NCBI GenBank assembly: GCA_963741495.1
Contig: CAVUID010000011.1
Span: 389,999-453,998, forward strand
From: Sulfurimicrobium sp963741495
Lineage (GTDB): Bacteria > Pseudomonadota > Gammaproteobacteria > Burkholderiales > Sulfuricellaceae
Direction: 5' to 3'
DNA: 64,000 bases
The position numbers were made by a program, and so were the translations under genes. Shown here piece after piece: positions 44,998 to 53,387 of this stretch (the stretch's first letter is position 1; each line of letters begins with the position of its first letter). Below the pieces are notes generated by a model. The model was given only the letters and a program-made list of their open reading frames with translations, had not been told where the DNA came from and searched no databases.

Positions 44998-45909
44998 TCA
45001 AGTCGAACGCTTGATAAATAGCTCCTGGCGCGCGGCTCGGCTGATGGCGACCACTGCCGGATGGGTGAGTTTGCGTTCCACCGAGATGGCATAGAACTGT
45101 TCGATCACTTCTTCCGTACTGCCGATGCTGACGACCTCGAATTGGCGCTTCACCTGCTCCGCAATGGCCGAAGGGGCGGTAAAAAACCCCGCGCCTGCCT
45201 GTCCGAAGGCTTTCATCAGGGCGCTATCGTCGAATTCACCAGTAATGCGCGGGCGAATCCGCTTGTCGCCGAGCCAGCGTGTCAGTCTGGTCCGTACTGC
45301 GACATCTTCGCCCGGCAATAGCAATGGCGCGCCGTCCAGACAATGCGGAAACGGCCCCGCGTGCTGCTGCGCCAGTTTCTTTGTGGCAAAGAAAGTGAGC
45401 CCGCATTCTCCAAGCAGGTGGCTGAACCCCCGCACATCGATGCTACGCGGCATGGGGCTGTCGGCAATCACGATGTCGAGCCGGTGCACCGCCAGTTCCG
45501 TCAGCAGATCGGCTACTTTTCCTTCGCGGCAAACGATGCGCGGTGGTTGCGCTTCCTGCATTGCAGGCTCCAGCAACAGATAAGCAAGCGCCTTGGGTAC
45601 CGAGTCGGTGACGCCGACGCTGAATTGCAGAGGGCGCCCGCTGGGGCGGTGATGCAAAACTTCCTCGAGCTCCTGTCCGAGCGAAAAAATTTCATCGGCG
45701 TAACTCAGTACCATCCGTCCCGTCTCGGTCAACTCGAAACTGCGGCCCGCACGCTTGAACAGTTTTTCCCCCAGCACTTCCTCGAACAGGCTCAATTGCC
45801 CACTGATGGTTTGTGGCGTCAGATGCAACCGCTCGCTGGCACGGGTCACTCCACCGGCTTTGGCCACCGCCCAGAAATAGTGAAGATGCTTGTAATTGAT
45901 CGTGCCCAT
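44998..45909 (-). CDS. nhaR: Transcriptional activator NhaR (LysR family)
   Basis: 303 residues. The N-terminal winged helix (about 5-65) reads YKHLHYFWAVAKAGGVTRAS then LTPQTISGQLSLFEEVLGEK, closely like E. coli NhaR. The effector domain (about 92-295) follows. NhaR activates nhaA (Na+/H+ antiport) and pgaABCD in E. coli; neither is here. The gene is divergent from htpX with about 118 bases between, and its stop lies 4 bases from the MITE-like element. LysR proteins often regulate the divergent neighbour, so htpX may be a target. Confidence 0.9.
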   Translation of the reverse strand: MGTINYKHLHYFWAVAKAGGVTRASERLHLTPQTISGQLSLFEEVLGEKLFKRAGRSFELTETGRMVLSYADEIFSLGQELEEVLHHRPSGRPLQFSVGVTDSVPKALAYLLLEPAMQEAQPPRIVCREGKVADLLTELAVHRLDIVIADSPMPRSIDVRGFSHLLGECGLTFFATKKLAQQHAGPFPHCLDGAPLLLPGEDVAVRTRLTRWLGDKRIRPRITGEFDDSALMKAFGQAGAGFFTAPSAIAEQVKRQFEVVSIGSTEEVIEQFYAISVERKLTHPAVVAISRAARQELFIKRST

Positions 45910-45929
45910 GGTTATTGGTTCGAGATTGG

Positions 45930-45953
45930 CGAATAACTTTTAAATTATATTCG
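45930..45953. promoter_or_regulatory. Possible NhaR operator in the nhaR-htpX gap
   Basis: CGAATA (45930-45935) and TATTCG (45948-45953) are inverted around an AT-rich centre (ACTTTTAAATTA), a spacing that fits a LysR-type site. It lies about 20 bases upstream of the nhaR ATG and 75 upstream of htpX. Confidence 0.4.
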
Positions 45954-46026
45954 ACTTTATGGAATTGCAGATGGCGATTAAACTGAGTCTTATTGAAAAT
46001 ATCTGAATTCTCAGGAGTCTCGAGTC

Positions 46027-46908
46027 ATGAAACGCATCGTCTTGTTCCTTGCTACCAACCTGGCTATCGTCCTGGTGCTTTCGCTCACCATGAAGATCCT
46101 AGGGGTGGAGCCTTATCTTAACGAGAACGGCCTGAATCTCGGCAGCCTGCTGATTTTCGCCGCTGTCATGGGTATGGGCGGTTCCTTTATTTCGCTCGCC
46201 ATTTCCAAATGGACTGCCAAGCGCATGACAGGGGCAAGGGTAATCGAAAATCCCGCTACGCCCGGTGAGGTCTGGCTGGTCGAAACAGTGCGGCGTCAGG
46301 CGCAGATCGCCGGTATTGGCATGCCGGAAGTGGCGATCTTCGATTCGCCTGACGTCAACGCCTTTGCTACTGGCATGAGCAAGAATAACGCCCTGGTGGC
46401 GGTTTCCACCGGGTTGTTGCAAGCTATGACCAAACCCGAGGCAGAAGCGGTGCTGGGGCACGAGGTTTCTCACGTGGCTAATGGCGATATGGTGACGCTG
46501 GCGCTGATCCAGGGCGTGGTCAATACCTTTGTGATGTTCCTGTCGCGCGTCATTGGCTATCTGGTGGACAAGATCGTGTTTAAGACCGAGCGCGGTACCG
46601 GTCCGGCTTTTTTCGTCACCATGATCATCGCCGAGATGGTGCTGGGCATCCTCGCCTCGATCATTGTCATGTGGTTCTCGCGCCGGCGTGAATTTATCGC
46701 CGACTCGGGTGGTGCGGCACTGGCTGGCAAACCTGCCATGATCGCTGCGCTGCAACGCCTCAAGGCTCAGCACGAGCCGGCACCCCTACCGGAAAAGATG
46801 GCAGCCTTCGGCATCTCCGGCGGCATGGCTTCGGGCCTGAAGCGCCTGTTCATGACCCATCCTCCGCTTGACGAGCGTATCGAAATGCTCCGGCACCTCA
46901 AGGAGTGA
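46027..46908 (+). CDS. htpX: Protease HtpX (M48, membrane)
   Basis: 293 residues. Two N-terminal membrane helices (about 5-25 and 38-58), zinc site LGHEVSHVANGDMV (HEVSH), two further hydrophobic helices (about 155-180, 195-220), then the third ligand Glu in RREFIADSGGAALAGKP and the C-terminal FMTHPPLDERIEML. It degrades damaged inner-membrane proteins with FtsH. ATG at 46027, preceded by TCAGGAG. In E. coli it belongs to the Cpx regulon; no CpxR-like site could be judged here. Confidence 0.95.
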   Translation: MKRIVLFLATNLAIVLVLSLTMKILGVEPYLNENGLNLGSLLIFAAVMGMGGSFISLAISKWTAKRMTGARVIENPATPGEVWLVETVRRQAQIAGIGMPEVAIFDSPDVNAFATGMSKNNALVAVSTGLLQAMTKPEAEAVLGHEVSHVANGDMVTLALIQGVVNTFVMFLSRVIGYLVDKIVFKTERGTGPAFFVTMIIAEMVLGILASIIVMWFSRRREFIADSGGAALAGKPAMIAALQRLKAQHEPAPLPEKMAAFGISGGMASGLKRLFMTHPPLDERIEMLRHLKE

Positions 46909-46910
46909 TT

Positions 46911-46934
46911 TAGAACCTATTTCAGTAGGCTCTA
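46911..46934. repeat. Small palindromic repeat, copy 2
   Basis: TAGAACCTATTTCAGTAGG followed by CTCTA can fold back on itself and starts 3 bases after the htpX stop. The reverse complement of its 22-base core matches 19009-19030 at 19 of 22 positions. Confidence 0.5.
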
Positions 46935-46938
46935 TAGT

Positions 46939-46963
46939 CAGAACTGCTCATGCGGCAGTTCTG
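46939..46963 (+). terminator. Hairpin after htpX
   Basis: CAGAACTGC / GCAGTTCTG (46939-46947 and 46955-46963) with a 7-base loop. No T-run follows, so it may be a weak or factor-dependent transcript end for htpX. Confidence 0.4.
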
Positions 46964-47039
46964 GTTGGGTGCAGGGAGTCCATCCTGCATTTTTTCCTGA
47001 CTCGTGGGACAATGCCGGTTCCACGCTGACAGGTTTGCC

Positions 47040-49445
47040 ATGCCCTCCATCAAGTTACTCCCCCACCAATTACGACTGACTGTCGACCCGCAGGAACTGG
47101 GTTGCCCTGATACTTCGCTGCTGATTTCCGAACCGCTCCCCTGGATCGGACAGGCGCGTGCCGAGAAGGCCGCACGCTTCGGGTTGTCGCTGGATCAGCC
47201 AGGCTACAACCTGTTTGTGCTGGGTGAGGTGGGAAGCGGACGTTCCTCTCTGATGGAAGTGGCGATGCGGGAAGCGGCGGCGCTGCGCTCCATTCCTCCC
47301 GATCTGTGTTATCTGCATAATTTCGATTGCCCCGAACGGCCGCTGGCTTTGCGTTTGCCCGCCGGGCAGGGGCGGGTGCTGCGCGACATGATGGCCGAGC
47401 TGGTCAAAAAGCTGCGCGCGGACATTCCCGCACGCCTTTCCGGGCCAGAATTCAAGTCTGACAGCGAGGCAATCCAGAAATCATACAAGGATGAAGAGGC
47501 ACTGGCCTTCGCCGAGCTGACGGCCTTTGCCTCGGCTCGGCACTTCACGCTGCAGCGCGAAGATGCACGCATGATTTTTACCTTGCTGGGCGACGGCGGG
47601 CATGCACTGACCGAGGATGAAGTGCTTGCCCTGTCCCCGGAGCGCAAGGCCGAAGTCGATCGTGCCGAACTGGAATTACGTGCTGAAATTACTCGCTTCA
47701 TGGAAAAAATGCGGCCCAAGGAGCGGTCTGCGAATGAGGCGGTGGCCCAGCTAAAGAGACGTGTGGTGAAAACCCTGCTGGAACACGAGATCGGAAAAAT
47801 TCGCGCCGCCATGAAGCAGCAGATCAAGGATTCCGTCAAACTGGGCGGTTATCTCGACCGTGTAAGCGAAGATATTCTGGATCAGATCGATCTTTTTGGC
47901 GCGGAAGAGCTTGGCGATGAACTGGTTGTCATGCTGGGGCGCGAGCGCGTGAATCTGGTGGTGGATAACGGCGGCCTCAGTGGTGCGCCAGTGCTGGTCG
48001 AGGATAACCCGCTGTTCCGATCCCTTTTTGGCAGCATCGAATATCAGGTCGAAAACGATGTGCTCATGACGGATTTTTCTCGCATCCGCGCCGGCAGTCT
48101 GCTGCGTGCCCATGGCGGATTCCTGCTGCTGCACCTGAGAGATCTGCTGGGCGACCCACTGGTGTGGGAGAAGCTGCGCCGTTTCTTGCGCAGCGGGCGC
48201 CTGCAGATCGAGGAGCCGGGCACGCAGTATGCGCCCAGTGCGGTGGTATCTTTAGAGCCAGAGGCTGTGGATGTGCGGGTCAAGGTGATCCTGGTCGGCA
48301 CGCGCGAGCATTACTACGAGTTGCAGGATGAGGATCCGGAATTCGGTCGCCATTTCCGCATCAAGGTCGATTTTGCCGAAAGCTTTAAAGTTTCGACGGA
48401 ATCCCGCCGCGCGACAGCTATCTTCGTGGCGCATACTTGCCGCCGCCTGGGGCTGCCGCATTTTACCGCTGCCGCGGTAGCGCGCCTGCTGGAGGAAATG
48501 CAGCGCGAAGCGGACGACCAGCAGCGTCAGTACGCAGTTTTTGCCTACCTGGAACAACTGGTGACGGAAAGTGCTGCTTTTGCGAGTGGCGCACTGGTGC
48601 AGCGTGAAGACGTGGAAGCGGCGCTGGCAGCCAAAGTCGGTCGTCACGACTATCCCGACCAGCGCCTTCACGAATCCATCGCGGAAGGCGAATTGCTCAT
48701 CGCGGTCCAGGGCGAAAGGGTGGGGCGTATCAATGCCTTGACCCAGATCGATCTTGGCGACCATCGCTTCGGCATGCCGGTGGCAGTTTCGGCGCGCACT
48801 TTCCCGGGCAAGGAAGGCGTGCTCAATATCGAGCGCGAAGTGCAGATGTCTGGTCCCATTCACGACAAGGGCATGTTCATCCTGCAGACTTATTTTGCCG
48901 CACTGTTTGCCCACCTCGGGCCGTTATCAGTGAACGGCGCACTGGCTTTCGAGCAGGAATACCATGGGGTTGAAGGTGATTCAGCCTCCTGCGCCGAACT
49001 GTACGCGTTGCTCTCCAGCCTTTCCGGCTTGCCCATTCGACAGGGGATTGCCGTGACTGGCGCACTCAACCAGCACGGTGAGGTGCTGCCAATCGGCGGC
49101 ATGAACGAAAAGATTGAAGGGTTTTTCCGGGTTTGCCAAGAAGCGGGTCTGGATGGCAGCCAGGGTGTGATTCTGCCTGCGCGCAATCTTTCCCATCTGA
49201 TGCTGAATACGGAAGTAGTGGATGCAGTGGCGCAGGGGCAATTCCATATTCATGTCATCGAGGATGTCATGGATGGCCTGGAATTGCTGATGGATACGCC
49301 CGCAGGTGAACTGGATGAGAGCGGCGGCTACCCGCATAACAGCGTGCTGGGTCAAGTACAAAAGACTTTGCTTCACTTTCGCCGTATCTGCCACCTGTCC
49401 GAGCATCCGAAACCGGCGCGCAAGTCGCGCCATGGTGCATTTTAG
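47040..49445 (+). CDS. Lon-like ATP-dependent protease (LonB/YcbZ type)
   Basis: 801 residues from the ATG at 47040 (MPSIKLLPHQLRLTVDPQEL). An AAA+ part (Walker A-like GEVGSGRSSLMEVAM near residue 70; LRAHGGFLLLHLRDLLGDP with Walker B-type residues near 360; sensor region ILVGTREHYYELQDE) surrounds a long helical insert about 120-290. The C-terminal Lon protease domain has the catalytic Ser in VEGDSASCAELYALLSSL and the Lys in IGGMNEKIEGFF. This is the Lon_2/YcbZ branch, without the usual Lon N-terminal domain. Substrates unknown. It is followed after 6 bases by the DUF3301 gene, so likely cotranscribed. Confidence 0.9.
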   Translation: MPSIKLLPHQLRLTVDPQELGCPDTSLLISEPLPWIGQARAEKAARFGLSLDQPGYNLFVLGEVGSGRSSLMEVAMREAAALRSIPPDLCYLHNFDCPERPLALRLPAGQGRVLRDMMAELVKKLRADIPARLSGPEFKSDSEAIQKSYKDEEALAFAELTAFASARHFTLQREDARMIFTLLGDGGHALTEDEVLALSPERKAEVDRAELELRAEITRFMEKMRPKERSANEAVAQLKRRVVKTLLEHEIGKIRAAMKQQIKDSVKLGGYLDRVSEDILDQIDLFGAEELGDELVVMLGRERVNLVVDNGGLSGAPVLVEDNPLFRSLFGSIEYQVENDVLMTDFSRIRAGSLLRAHGGFLLLHLRDLLGDPLVWEKLRRFLRSGRLQIEEPGTQYAPSAVVSLEPEAVDVRVKVILVGTREHYYELQDEDPEFGRHFRIKVDFAESFKVSTESRRATAIFVAHTCRRLGLPHFTAAAVARLLEEMQREADDQQRQYAVFAYLEQLVTESAAFASGALVQREDVEAALAAKVGRHDYPDQRLHESIAEGELLIAVQGERVGRINALTQIDLGDHRFGMPVAVSARTFPGKEGVLNIEREVQMSGPIHDKGMFILQTYFAALFAHLGPLSVNGALAFEQEYHGVEGDSASCAELYALLSSLSGLPIRQGIAVTGALNQHGEVLPIGGMNEKIEGFFRVCQEAGLDGSQGVILPARNLSHLMLNTEVVDAVAQGQFHIHVIEDVMDGLELLMDTPAGELDESGGYPHNSVLGQVQKTLLHFRRICHLSEHPKPARKSRHGAF

Positions 49446-49451
49446 GACGCC

Positions 49452-49859
49452 ATGGAACTCTTTCTGATTGGATTGTTTATTGCGCTGGGCTGGCTCTGGG
49501 TCGACAGCATGGCTGCGCGTGAAGTGGCTGAGGCTAAAGGCAAGCGCGCCTGCCGCGAGGAGGGAGTGCAGTTTCTGGATGATACCGTTGCTTTTTCCGG
49601 GCTGGGGTTTGGCCGCGATGGGGTTGGCCACCTCAAGCTCCGCCGCACCTATCGCTTCGAATTTTCCGACACCGGCGACAACCGGCTCAAAGGCATGGTG
49701 GTGATGCTGGGGCGTGAGGTGGAAACCCTGGACCTGGAAAAACGTTTCCTTGAGGTCAAAGCACCTTTAGCAATTCCACCTCAAATACCAATGTGGCGTT
49801 GGGAGGGATCACACCACCCGCACCACGGGCACCGTAGCCCAACTGAGGAGGAATCGTGA
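49452..49859 (+). CDS. DUF3301 protein, with long antisense overlap at its 3' end
   Basis: 135 residues: an N-terminal membrane helix (MELFLIGLFIALGWLWVDSM), then HLKLRRTYRFEFSDTGDNRL and GMVVMLGREVETLDLEKRFL, the DUF3301 core of about 100 residues. Family members usually end here, but this frame continues 33 codons (KAPLAIPPQIPMWRWEGSHH and so on) across the convergent FKBP gene. The tail is His/Pro rich and simply mirrors the FKBP coding strand, so it may be an accidental extension or a lost stop. Probably cotranscribed with the Lon-like gene. Confidence 0.7.
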   Translation: MELFLIGLFIALGWLWVDSMAAREVAEAKGKRACREEGVQFLDDTVAFSGLGFGRDGVGHLKLRRTYRFEFSDTGDNRLKGMVVMLGREVETLDLEKRFLEVKAPLAIPPQIPMWRWEGSHHPHHGHRSPTEEES

Positions 49860-50100
49860 GTTTGCGCACGCCGCCTTCCTTCATGCCCTGGACGCCCTCA
49901 TCCCAGCCCTTGATGACGTGGCCGGCACCGAGGGGGAAGGCGAAAGGATCGTTACGATCCTTGCTGGAATCGAACTTGCTGCCATCGGTCAGCCAGCCTG
50001 TGTAATGCACCGATACCATGCGGCCCACTGTGGCCTCGGTGCCTTCGCCCAAGGTGAGGTCTTCGTAAATCAGGCCGTTTTCGGTAGTGGTTTCAGACAT
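49756..50100 (-). CDS. FKBP-type peptidyl-prolyl cis-trans isomerase
   Basis: 114 residues from the ATG at 50100 (MSETTTENGLIYEDLTLGEG); a longer start at 50133 is less likely. Single FKBP domain with VSVHYTGWLTDGSKFDSSKD, GHVIKGWDEGVQGMKEGGVR, KLTIPPQLGYGARG and NATLVFEVELLKV, so the active-site aromatic and Asp residues are complete. It has no signal peptide, so it is cytoplasmic. Its last 104 bases are overlapped by the DUF3301 frame on the other strand. It diverges from parA, with about 90 bases between. Confidence 0.93.
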   Translation of the reverse strand: MSETTTENGLIYEDLTLGEGTEATVGRMVSVHYTGWLTDGSKFDSSKDRNDPFAFPLGAGHVIKGWDEGVQGMKEGGVRKLTIPPQLGYGARGAGGVIPPNATLVFEVELLKVL

Positions 50101-50192
50101 GAAAATCTCCATTTTGGGTAAAAAAACGCTCATTATGCCAGAGCGCAGTAATCTTGCCGAACCGAGGCAAAATCCTTTAGGATTCAGGGGTC

Positions 50193-50957
50193 ATGACAAT
50201 TATTGCGGTATTCAATCAAAAGGGCGGGGTCGGCAAGACCACTACCAGCCTTAATCTGGCGGCAGCGCTGGCACGTGGCGGACTGGATCCGCTGGCGATC
50301 GATCTCGACCCGCAGGCGCATCTGACAATTATCGGTGATGTGCCAGTTGCCTCGGGCGCGGACAGCGTGTTCGGTTTTTATGCCCAGGCGCGCCCGTTGT
50401 CCGATCTGGTGAGAAAATTCCCGCCCGGCGGCAACATCATTCCTTCGCACATGGAGCTGTCCAAAGTCGATGCGCTTCACGGCAAGGGGCTGAAATCGGT
50501 CATGCGCCTCAAGTCCGCGATTCAGGAAGAAATGCTGGAGCAGGAGGAAGCGCCGATTGTGATCGACTGTTGCCCCATGCTCAATGTGTTGTCGCTCAAT
50601 GCCATTTTTGCTTCGGGCAAGGTGCTGGTGCCGATTTCAGCGGATTTTCTTTCGGTCAAAGGCGCGTTGCAACTGGAGAGCACCCTCAAGGCGCTGGAGC
50701 ATGTGGTGAAAAAGCGTATCGAGCGTCGCTATGTGGTAACCCGTTATGATACTCGCCGTCGCATGTCGCATGAAATCATGGAACAGCTGCGCGAGCGTTT
50801 CGGTGACGAGCTATGCGCCACCTATATTTCGGAAAACGTCAGCCTGGCTGAAAGCCCCGCCTACAACAAGGATGTATTTGCCCATGCGCCGCATAGCCAG
50901 GGCGCTAAGGATTACGATGCTTTGATCACAGAACTGGCGGCGGTGGGATTCCTCTGA
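50193..50957 (+). CDS. ParA family ATPase, orphan
   Basis: 254 residues. Deviant Walker A QKGGVGKTTTSLNLAAALAR, Asp-rich switch AIDLDPQAHLT, Walker B VIDCCPMLNVLSLNAI, and a C-terminal YISENVSLAESPAYNKDVFA, typical of the ParA/MinD/Soj type that acts on chromosomes, plasmids or other cargo. No parB or parS sequence is visible next to it. The chromosomal parAB pair usually lies near gid genes, so this is a second, orphan ParA (perhaps cargo-positioning). ATG at 50193. Confidence 0.85.
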   Translation: MTIIAVFNQKGGVGKTTTSLNLAAALARGGLDPLAIDLDPQAHLTIIGDVPVASGADSVFGFYAQARPLSDLVRKFPPGGNIIPSHMELSKVDALHGKGLKSVMRLKSAIQEEMLEQEEAPIVIDCCPMLNVLSLNAIFASGKVLVPISADFLSVKGALQLESTLKALEHVVKKRIERRYVVTRYDTRRRMSHEIMEQLRERFGDELCATYISENVSLAESPAYNKDVFAHAPHSQGAKDYDALITELAAVGFL

Positions 50958-51005
50958 TGTTCTTCGCCAGATTATTTGCCCTGGCCGGTAATTAAGCGGT
51001 AGCCA

Positions 51006-53387
51006 GTGCTTAAGCAGAATTCAAAATTTATCATCGCTTTCGGCTTTGGCGTTGCAGTAGCGCTCATGCTGACCCTCACCTTTATCGGCATTTCCCGCAT
51101 GTATGCCATCAAGGGCGAGCTGGAGTCCATTGTGAACAAGCACAATGTCCAGACCGAACTGGTGTCCACCATGCGTACCGTGGCGCGCGAGCGGGTCATC
51201 AATCTGTACGCCATGACCATGCTGGAAGATCCGTTTGAAAAAGACGAGGCTTCTCAGCGCTACAAGGCGCTGGCGAATGAATTTTTAAAGGCGCGTTCAC
51301 AGCTTGAAGCAATGCGGCTCAGCACAGCGGAGCGCGAAGCGCTGCGCGAAACCTTGCTTCTGATCAGCCAGGCTTCAAGATCCCAGGGAGAAGTCGAGGT
51401 TTTTGTTGCGCAGGGAGACACTGCCAGCGCGCACCGCACCTTGTTGAAAAAGGTCATTCCGGTGCAAGGCGAGATTTTCAAGCTGTATTCCCGTTTGCTT
51501 GAGATGCACCGTGACTCGGCACGCCAGGCTGTTTCGTCTGCCGATGAAGAGTTTCGTTTTGCCACGCTGTTCATGTTGTTGAGTGGGGCCGCTGCGGTAC
51601 TGCTGTCATTGGGGATTGCTGTCTATGTCATCGGGCGCACGCGCGAGATCGAGGATGCCTTGTTCCAGGAAAAGGAATTGGCTCAGGTCACGCTGCATTC
51701 GATCGGCGATGCGGTCATTACGACCAACAGCCGGGGCCAGATCGATTATCTGAACACCGTGGCCGAAACCCTGACCGGCTGGCCGCTTGAGGAGGCTCGC
51801 GGCAAATCGCTGCGCGAAGTGTTTTATGTGATGGATGAGGCCACGCGCGAACAGATTTCGCATCTTGCCAGCCACGCCCTGCCGGATGGCCAGGCCGTTG
51901 GGTTGAAAAGCCATTCCCTGCTGGTTCGGCGTGGCGATAGGCATGAGTTCGTGATTGAGGATCGTCTGTCGCCGATCTGTAATCGTATCGGAGAAGTGAT
52001 CGGTGCCGTGGTGGTGTTCCACGATGTATCCCAGGCTCGCCAGATGGCTAACCAGCTTTCCTGGCAAGCAAGCCATGACGCCCTGACCGGGCTGGTCAAC
52101 CGGCGCGAATTCGAGCGCCAGCTGAATGGCCTGATCGACAGTGCCGCAATCGATGGAAAACATCATGCCGTGCTGTTCATGGATCTGGACCAGTTCAAGG
52201 TGGTTAACGATACCTGCGGCCACATGGCCGGCGACGAATTGCTGCGCCAGCTGGTATCGGTATTCGTGGGGCGTGGTCGCGATTCTGACGTGGTGGCGCG
52301 TCTGGGTGGCGATGAATTCGGCATGCTGTTATACAACTGCGCGCTCGAACCGGCACTGCGTCTTGCCAATGAGGTGCGTGAGGGGGTGCAGAAATTTCGT
52401 TTCATCTGGCTGGACAAGGTCTTTGACGTGGGCGTCAGTATCGGCCTGGTGGAGGTTAATTCTTCCAGCGGCGACCTTGCCACGGTGATGAGCAATGCGG
52501 ATGCAGCCTGTTATGCCGCCAAGGAGGGCGGGCGCAATCGCGTTCATGCCTACCTGGAAAATGATACCGAACTGGCCCGGCGTCATGGCGAGATGCAGTG
52601 GATTTCACGCATTACCAAGGCTTTCGAAGAGAATCGTTTCCGCCTTTATTTTCAGGAAATTGTTGCAATATCAGATCACAGGCAGGGCCAGCAGCACTTC
52701 GAGGTACTGCTGCGCATGGTGGATGAAGACGGCAAGGTGATTCCGCCCGGCGTCTTCATTCCTGCCGCAGAGCGTTACAACCTGATGCCGACCGTGGACC
52801 GCTGGGTGATTCGTACCCTGTTCGGCTCCCGTGGCGCGGAGTGGCGACGGTTGTGGGAGGAGTGTGCGGATATGAACAAATCCTTTCCGATCCTGTGCGC
52901 GGTGAATCTTTCTGCCACCAGCCTGAATGATGAGATGTTCCCGGATTTTCTCAAGGAGCAACTTGAGTATTACGGCATGCCCCCGCAGGCGCTGTGCCTT
53001 GAAATCACAGAAACTTCCGCTATCGCCAACCTTGGCAAAGTCTCGCAGTTCATGCGGGAACTTTCCGGCCTGGGCTGCCGTTTTGCGCTTGATGATTTCG
53101 GCAGCGGCATGTCGTCGTTTGCCTACCTGAAGGACCTTCCGGTCCACTATCTGAAAATTGATGGCGCTTTCGTGCGGGACATTGATCAGAGCCCGGTCAA
53201 TCTTGCCATGGTAGAAGCTATTGCCCGTATCGCCGGCGTGATGGGCATCGAGACCGTGGCTGAGTTCGTTGAGAATGCGGCGCTGATCGAGAAGCTGGCG
53301 GCGCTGGGCGTGGATTATGCCCAGGGTTATGGCATCCATATGCCGGCACCGATGGAGGGTATGCGCTATGGCTCGGTACGCACTTAA
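51006..53387 (+). CDS. GGDEF-EAL protein with membrane sensor and PAS domain
   Basis: 793 residues, GTG start at 51006. Membrane helix about 8-30, a four-helix-bundle-like sensor about 35-180 (chemoreceptor type), second membrane helix about 190-212. PAS domain about 225-345 (LHSIGDAVITTNSRGQIDYL). GGDEF about 355-515 with intact active loop ARLGGDEF and an RDSD inhibitory site five residues before it. EAL about 535-785: signature variant FEVLLRM, then ITETSAI, DDFGSGMSS, HYLKIDG, all metal and catalytic residues retained except that EAL reads EVL. Both activities are possible; which one dominates cannot be told. It overlaps corA by 20 bases. Confidence 0.9.
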   Translation: MLKQNSKFIIAFGFGVAVALMLTLTFIGISRMYAIKGELESIVNKHNVQTELVSTMRTVARERVINLYAMTMLEDPFEKDEASQRYKALANEFLKARSQLEAMRLSTAEREALRETLLLISQASRSQGEVEVFVAQGDTASAHRTLLKKVIPVQGEIFKLYSRLLEMHRDSARQAVSSADEEFRFATLFMLLSGAAAVLLSLGIAVYVIGRTREIEDALFQEKELAQVTLHSIGDAVITTNSRGQIDYLNTVAETLTGWPLEEARGKSLREVFYVMDEATREQISHLASHALPDGQAVGLKSHSLLVRRGDRHEFVIEDRLSPICNRIGEVIGAVVVFHDVSQARQMANQLSWQASHDALTGLVNRREFERQLNGLIDSAAIDGKHHAVLFMDLDQFKVVNDTCGHMAGDELLRQLVSVFVGRGRDSDVVARLGGDEFGMLLYNCALEPALRLANEVREGVQKFRFIWLDKVFDVGVSIGLVEVNSSSGDLATVMSNADAACYAAKEGGRNRVHAYLENDTELARRHGEMQWISRITKAFEENRFRLYFQEIVAISDHRQGQQHFEVLLRMVDEDGKVIPPGVFIPAAERYNLMPTVDRWVIRTLFGSRGAEWRRLWEECADMNKSFPILCAVNLSATSLNDEMFPDFLKEQLEYYGMPPQALCLEITETSAIANLGKVSQFMRELSGLGCRFALDDFGSGMSSFAYLKDLPVHYLKIDGAFVRDIDQSPVNLAMVEAIARIAGVMGIETVAEFVENAALIEKLAALGVDYAQGYGIHMPAPMEGMRYGSVRT

